Assembly (NCBI RefSeq): GCF_003293745.1
Contig: NZ_PTLZ01000002.1
Span: 682,001-746,000 of the forward strand
Source: Herminiimonas fonticola
Lineage (GTDB): Bacteria; Pseudomonadota; Gammaproteobacteria; Burkholderiales; Burkholderiaceae_D
Reading direction: 5' to 3'
DNA length: 64,000 bases
Part shown: positions 59,911 to 64,000 of the stretch, in pieces
Layout of the letters: each line of letters starts with the position of its first letter
How positions within the stretch are numbered: the stretch's first letter is position 1
The notes under the pieces: generated by a model
Database searches by the model: none
What the model was told of the DNA's origin: nothing
Seen by the model: the letters and a program-made list of their open reading frames with translations, nothing else
Made by a program: the position numbers and the translations under genes

Positions 59911-60281
59911 TGATGCTTCCTTTTTTATTCAGTGGCTGAAGGTGAAATGATAGCTAAGCTGTCATAAATTGTCTTCTATGCTCTTTGCATAAATTTTTTC
60001 AGCCTCGAAAATACCAGATAAATCAGACCATCGCCTTCAAATCAACTTTACACAAATTACTTTAATATATAAATATAAATAATTGATTATATTAATAAAT
60101 TTAAATTAATTTAAAGTGCTTTGTGAGATTCGTGACGGGCAGCGGACATCAGCAGGAAATCTTTTTCTGTCAATGACGCGCGGTTGCCATGCACAAGTCA
60201 TGGCACGAATATTGAACGTTATTCGTTTGCCTATGCCGAAGTGTTTGGTGAACCATTACCCTTATCCAACAAAGGAGTCTG
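59911..60281. other. AT-rich region before opgD
   Basis: No gene seen. Bases 60045-60116 are unusually AT-rich (only a few G/C), a likely curved or silencer-bound promoter region. TGCCATG-CACAAGT-CATGGCA (60185-60205) is a perfect 7-bp dyad 77 bases before opgD and may be an operator. A GCGGACATC sequence at 60142 recalls the dispersed repeat core. Confidence 0.45.
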
Positions 60282-61865
60282 ATGCAACGTCGTGACCTAC
60301 TCAAAGCATCCGCCGCGCTCGCGCTGGCCGGTTTTTCTGCCCCTCAGTTATACGCAGCGGGTAACGCTCCCGCCAAACTCAAAACCTTAGGCAAGTCCGA
60401 ACTCTTCGATTACGCATTCCTGAAAGGTCGTGCGCGTGACATGGCCGGCAAGCCATATCAGCAGACCGTCGACAAGGTTCCCGCCAAGGTCAAGGCACTG
60501 GATTGGGATCAGTATCAGTCCATCGGTTATCGCGACGATCATGCCTTGTGGGGTAAGGATAAGCTGCGTTTTCAAACCAAGTTCTTCCATCTGGGCATGT
60601 ACGCGACGCAGTCGGTCAAGATACATGAGCTGGAAGACGGCAAGGCGCGCGAGCTGGCTTACGATCCGGAGATGTTCAATTACGGCAAGAGTGGACTGAA
60701 AGGTGCAGATTTGCCCAAAGATCTCGGCTTTGCCGGTTTTCGCGTGAATTTCCATACGGATCTGGTGCGCGATATTGCTGCGTTCTTGGGTGCCAGTTAT
60801 TTCCGTGCGGTGGGTGGCGATTGGCAATACGGCTTGTCGGCACGCGGTCTGGCGATCGATTGCGGCATGGCGCGTCCCGAAGAATTTCCGCGCTTTACCG
60901 AATTCTGGCTGGAACGTCCGGCCAAGCAGTCGAGCAAATTGATTGTCTATGCCTTACTGGATTCGCCTAGCGTCGCCGGTGCTTATCGTTTTGAAATCAT
61001 GCCCGGCGCGACCATGTTGATGGATATTGATGTCGCCCTCTATCCGCGCAAAGCCATCGAGCGCATGGGGGTTGCGCCATTGACCAGCATGTTCCTGACT
61101 GCAGAAAACGATAGGCGCATAGGTAACGATTGGCGTACAGAGATCCATGATTCCGATGGTTTGGCGATGTGGTCGGGTAATGGAGAATGGATCTGGCGAC
61201 CTTTGGTCAATCCTGAAAACCTGCGCTTCAATGCCTACGCCGATCAAAGCCCGCGCGGGTTTGGCTTGATGCAGCGCGATCGCAATTTCGATCATTATCA
61301 GGATGACGGCGTCTTTTACGACAGGCGTCCGAGCTTGTGGGTGGAACCTAAATCGGGATGGGGAAAAGGCTCTATCCAGTTGGTTGAAATTCCAACCGTC
61401 GATGAAACCTTCGACAACATTGTCGCATTCTGGAACCCGGAAGCAATACCGCAACCGGGCCAGGAATTGTTGTTTGGCTACAAGCTGCATTGGGGTGCCA
61501 AGATGCCGTTCAACCCGCAGGCGGCCAAGGTAGTGGCGACGCGCACCGGCATCGGTGGTGTCGTCGGCAAGCAGCGCACGTATTTCTCCTGGCGTTTTGC
61601 AGTGGACTTTGCCGGCGGCGATCTGGCCTTGCTCGGACGCGATACCAAGGTTAAAGCGGTCGTAACAGCAAGCAAAGGTGAGGTTGAAATCACGTCAGCG
61701 CGTCCGCTGGACGATATCAAAGGCTATCGCGCCATGTTCGACGTGAAGATCGCTGACGATATTCAGGGGCCGATAGACTTGCGACTGTATCTGACCGCAG
61801 ATGGACAAACCTTGTCCGAAACCTGGTTGTATCAATGGACGCCGCCGACCAAGCGCAGCTTTTAA
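60282..61865 (+). CDS. opgD: Glucan biosynthesis protein D (OpgD/MdoD)
   Basis: A 527-residue periplasmic protein of the MdoG family that shapes osmoregulated periplasmic glucans. The N-terminus is a Tat signal (MQRRDLLKASAALALAGF), which distinguishes OpgD from the Sec-exported OpgG. Family segments include FLGASYFRAVGGDWQYGLSARGLAIDCG and PRGFGLMQRDRNFDHYQDDGVFYDRRPSLWVEP. AAAGGAG precedes the ATG. No opgH is adjacent, as is common for opgD. Confidence 0.92.
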   Translation: MQRRDLLKASAALALAGFSAPQLYAAGNAPAKLKTLGKSELFDYAFLKGRARDMAGKPYQQTVDKVPAKVKALDWDQYQSIGYRDDHALWGKDKLRFQTKFFHLGMYATQSVKIHELEDGKARELAYDPEMFNYGKSGLKGADLPKDLGFAGFRVNFHTDLVRDIAAFLGASYFRAVGGDWQYGLSARGLAIDCGMARPEEFPRFTEFWLERPAKQSSKLIVYALLDSPSVAGAYRFEIMPGATMLMDIDVALYPRKAIERMGVAPLTSMFLTAENDRRIGNDWRTEIHDSDGLAMWSGNGEWIWRPLVNPENLRFNAYADQSPRGFGLMQRDRNFDHYQDDGVFYDRRPSLWVEPKSGWGKGSIQLVEIPTVDETFDNIVAFWNPEAIPQPGQELLFGYKLHWGAKMPFNPQAAKVVATRTGIGGVVGKQRTYFSWRFAVDFAGGDLALLGRDTKVKAVVTASKGEVEITSARPLDDIKGYRAMFDVKIADDIQGPIDLRLYLTADGQTLSETWLYQWTPPTKRSF

Positions 61866-61904
61866 TGAGCCATTCGCTTCACAGCAAAAACATGGCTGAA
61901 ATCT

Positions 61905-61937
61905 GGCCGTCGTGCAGCCTCGGCCGTTTTCAATTTT
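61905..61937 (+). terminator. Possible terminator after opgD
   Basis: GGCCG (61905-61909) pairs with CGGCC (61921-61925) around an eleven-base loop and is followed by TTTTCAATTTTT. The stem is short but the T-rich tail is good. Confidence 0.5.
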
Positions 61938-61961
61938 TAATGAAGAAGGTAAGATGTCGGC

Positions 61962-62639
61962 ATGATTGATCCTTCATTGATGGGCCGGCTTTCCTTTACG
62001 CCGACAGCTCCTACCAAACCACCGTTGCAGCCTGGTCGTCACAATCTCGGCATAGCCGAAGAACGTGATGCCATTCTGTATGTTCCAACCGGGCTCGAAG
62101 AAGAAGTCGCCGTGCCTTTGCTGGTCATGTTCCATGGCGGCGGCGGTAGCGCTGAAAAAGTGCTGCCTTTCCTGCAAGAGCATGCAGAGCGCAATCAATT
62201 CCTGTTGCTTGTGCCGCAATCGATTTATCCGACCTGGGATATCGTCATAGGCGGTAACGGCCCCGATCTGCAGCGGCTGAATCAGGCGCTGACAGAGGTA
62301 TCGTCACATTATTTTATCGATCCTGATCATTTCGGCTTTGCCGGATTTTCGGATGGCGGCAGTTATGCCTTGTCGAATGGCATCACGAATGGTGATCTGA
62401 TCACGCATGTAATCGTGTTCTCTGGCGGCTTCATGTCTGTCTTCATGCAAGAAGGTGCGCCCAAGGTATTCATCGCGCATGGTCTGTCGGATGAACAATT
62501 GCCGATTGAAACCAGCGGTCGTCCGCATGCAGATAAATTGAAGGCTGCAGGCTACGACGTGACTTTCCTGGAATTCAATGGCAATCATTCGATACAGCCG
62601 CCTATCGTGAAATTGGCTGTAGAGTTTTTCCTGAAGTAA
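61962..62639 (+). CDS. Alpha/beta-hydrolase, phospholipase/carboxylesterase type
   Basis: A 225-residue esterase-like protein. LLVMFHGGGGSAEKVLPF is the oxyanion loop, GFAGFSDGGSYALSNG holds the nucleophile Ser in GFSDGG, and HGLSDEQLPIETSGR with FNGNHSIQPP supply the Asp and His. These match the predicted esterase/polyhydroxybutyrate-depolymerase-like group. Substrate unknown. No signal peptide, so it acts in the cytoplasm. It follows opgD by 96 bases. Confidence 0.87.
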   Translation: MIDPSLMGRLSFTPTAPTKPPLQPGRHNLGIAEERDAILYVPTGLEEEVAVPLLVMFHGGGGSAEKVLPFLQEHAERNQFLLLVPQSIYPTWDIVIGGNGPDLQRLNQALTEVSSHYFIDPDHFGFAGFSDGGSYALSNGITNGDLITHVIVFSGGFMSVFMQEGAPKVFIAHGLSDEQLPIETSGRPHADKLKAAGYDVTFLEFNGNHSIQPPIVKLAVEFFLK

Positions 62640-62709
62640 ACGCGCTGTCTCTCATGCGAGACTTATTTATCCAAGTAAGACGACAAACAAGCCGTGCTAA
62701 AATTTTGAC

Positions 62710-63147
62710 ATGAACCGACTTTTCAAGACTGCGATGTTGTGGCTGCTTGCGCTGGCTTTGCCAGTGCAGGGCTTTGCCGCGGTAACGCAATCGTCTTGTG
62801 TGCCGCAGATGCAAGCGCAACATATCGTTGCAGCGACTGGCGGCATGCAGGATTCGGTGCAGCCTCATCACACGACAGAACATCAGCATCATCAAATGAG
62901 TATGTCTGCTGAGCACGCCGTACCTGTCGCTGCAGATGTGCCGTCTGATCATCAGATAAATACCCATGCAAACGTAAAATGCAGTGCCTGCGCTACGTGC
63001 TGTATCGGTATCGCCATGTTGCCTGTCATGCCGGAATTGCCTGCTTTCCCGATTGCTTCAACGCCAGTTTTTTCTTCGCTGTCTTCTTTGTTTCCCGGTC
63101 ATATTCCTGACGGGCTCAAACGTCCCCCCAAGTTTTCTCTCGTTTAA
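62710..63147 (+). CDS. CopL-like metal-binding exported protein
   Basis: A 145-residue protein with a signal peptide (MNRLFKTAMLWLLALALPVQGFA) and a His/Met-rich middle (HHTTEHQHHQMSMSAEH, about residues 54-70), then CSACATCC, a Cys cluster suited to copper or zinc. A hydrophobic C-terminal region follows. Such proteins (CopL/DUF2946-like) commonly precede RND heavy-metal efflux genes. It lies 105 bases before a CzcC/CusC-type gene. A role in metal sensing or chelation is likely. Confidence 0.72.
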   Translation: MNRLFKTAMLWLLALALPVQGFAAVTQSSCVPQMQAQHIVAATGGMQDSVQPHHTTEHQHHQMSMSAEHAVPVAADVPSDHQINTHANVKCSACATCCIGIAMLPVMPELPAFPIASTPVFSSLSSLFPGHIPDGLKRPPKFSLV

Positions 63148-63252
63148 ATCTCGGTAATCAATTTGCTTGAACAGCTTTGCTGTTCAAGTCGCGATTGATG
63201 TGCGTGCGCATTGCGTACGCCGATTACTCATCATTTATTAAACGAGAATTTC

Positions 63253-64000
63253 ATGAAAATTCCATTTCATTCGCCAATTGCAGTGATGGCGTCGCTTGTC
63301 TTGCTGTCGGGTTGTGCCAATTTTTCAGCCGATGGTGGCATGAACGATGTCGCAGCACTGACTAAGGAACGCACCGGCCAGATACCGCAGCGTACGAGCA
63401 CGGAGCAGGACCGAGTCCAGCACGATAAAACCGTGCGTGATTTGTTGTCCCGACCACTGACACCGGATAGCGCAGTTCAAATTGCCTTGATCAATAACCC
63501 TGGCTTGCAAGCCAGGCTAAGCGCGTTGGGCGTAGCCGAATCCGATCTGGTACAAGCCGGTCGCATGCGTAATCCAGGATTTTCATTCGGTCGTTTGAGT
63601 GGCGGTGGCGATGTGGAGATAGACCGCAGCATCATGTTTGATCTGGTCGGTTTGCTGACCATCCCACTGCGTAGCGAGATTGAGCGTGGCCGCTTCGAAC
63701 AGGCAAAACTGCAGGCTGCGATTGATGCCGTCAAGCTTGCCGCCGAAACGCGCCGGGCTTTTTTCTATGCAGTCGCCGCACAGCAGACAGCCTTGTTCAT
63801 GGAACAGGTCAAGGAATCAGCCGAAGCCGGTGCCGAGTTGGCGCTAGGCATGCGCAAGGCCGGTAACTGGAACAAGCTGGATACCGCACGCGAGCAAATT
63901 TTTTACGCAGAGTCGATCGCAGAACTGGCACGCAGTCGCCAAACTGCAGTCAGCACGCGCGAACAATTGACGCGCACCTTGGGTCTGCTGCAGTCCGACC
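63253..64000 (+). CDS. TolC-family heavy-metal efflux outer membrane lipoprotein, 3'-truncated
   Basis: The first 249 residues of an outer membrane factor; the window end cuts it. The signal peptide ends SLVLLSGCANF (lipobox Cys21), then comes the OEP repeat with LTPDSAVQIALINNPGLQARLSALGVAESDLVQAGRMRNPGFSFGRLSGG and FFYAVAAQQTALFMEQVKESAEAGAELALGMRKAGNWNKLD. That pattern is the CzcC/CusC metal-efflux subgroup. The CopL-like gene upstream agrees. RND and adaptor genes should follow beyond the window. Confidence 0.87.
   Translation, partial: MKIPFHSPIAVMASLVLLSGCANFSADGGMNDVAALTKERTGQIPQRTSTEQDRVQHDKTVRDLLSRPLTPDSAVQIALINNPGLQARLSALGVAESDLVQAGRMRNPGFSFGRLSGGGDVEIDRSIMFDLVGLLTIPLRSEIERGRFEQAKLQAAIDAVKLAAETRRAFFYAVAAQQTALFMEQVKESAEAGAELALGMRKAGNWNKLDTAREQIFYAESIAELARSRQTAVSTREQLTRTLGLLQSD

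Noticed and set aside
60202-60217. TGGCACGAATATTGAA as a sigma-54 promoter before opgD
   Set aside because: The -24 GG is present but the -12 position reads GA instead of the near-invariant GC.
1-64000. tRNA, rRNA, CRISPR array or prophage
   Set aside because: No cloverleaf, rRNA-like stretch, regular spaced repeats or phage genes were seen on reading both strands; absence by eye is not proof for tRNA.

Overview
The window looks like chromosomal DNA of a betaproteobacterium of the Oxalobacteraceae, most like Herminiimonas or Janthinobacterium. This placement is an inference from moderate GC content, protein style (OsmC-YcaO fusion, AHSA1/ArsR pair, FeoAB plus a Cys-rich FeoC-like protein) and gene neighbourhoods; no database search was possible. 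I saw no rRNA, tRNA, CRISPR array, intact insertion sequence or prophage.

Layout. 1-9.8 kb: the end of an EamA transporter, a five-gene aromatic-acid/drug efflux operon (outer membrane lipoprotein, MarR, FUSC, DUF1656, HlyD), the CbpA/CbpM co-chaperone pair, a VIT-type metal transporter and a nitronate monooxygenase-like enzyme. 10-18.5 kb: housekeeping and envelope genes (AsmA, phosphatidylserine decarboxylase, DedA-rhodanese fusion, MarC, Rnk, TSUP exporter, SmpB) and an ArsR/SRPBCC pair with two candidate operators. 18.5-23.6 kb: methyltransferase, TetR-MFS pair with tandem operator-like repeats, periplasmic 5'-nucleotidase, DUF1993 protein.

23.8-27.1 kb is an accessory segment: divergent tetR and GST genes with a clean operator, a deaminase, an unknown membrane protein and an IS3 remnant. 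It lies between two inverted copies of a short repeat that recurs elsewhere in the window. 27.2-29.8 kb: TapT, LysR and a short-chain dehydrogenase. 29.8-34.5 kb is an iron/redox cluster read leftward: ECF sigma factor, Tat-exported ferritin-like protein, cytochrome c, FolE, then a TonB siderophore receptor behind a Fur box. 34.7-41.4 kb: small membrane proteins, LysR-controlled oxidoreductases, an MFS gene with a structured leader, and a four-gene operon in which a DsbA-like gene is frameshifted.

41.9-46.1 kb: OsmC-YcaO fusion, a small lipoprotein between repeat arms, and an MFS transporter. 46.3-53.1 kb: a respiratory block, cyoABCD-SURF1-regB-regA, with a strong terminator-like hairpin inside the start of the SURF1 frame. 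53.2-64 kb: AlkB, VOC protein, FMN reductase, Fur-boxed feoAB plus FeoC-like gene, PBP7-type endopeptidase, OpgD, an esterase, and the start of a heavy-metal efflux locus cut by the window end.

The recurring theme is iron, copper and redox homeostasis (two Fur boxes, FeoAB, siderophore receptor, ferritin-like protein, VIT, quinol oxidase with a redox two-component system) mixed with small efflux and detoxification modules, each next to its own regulator.
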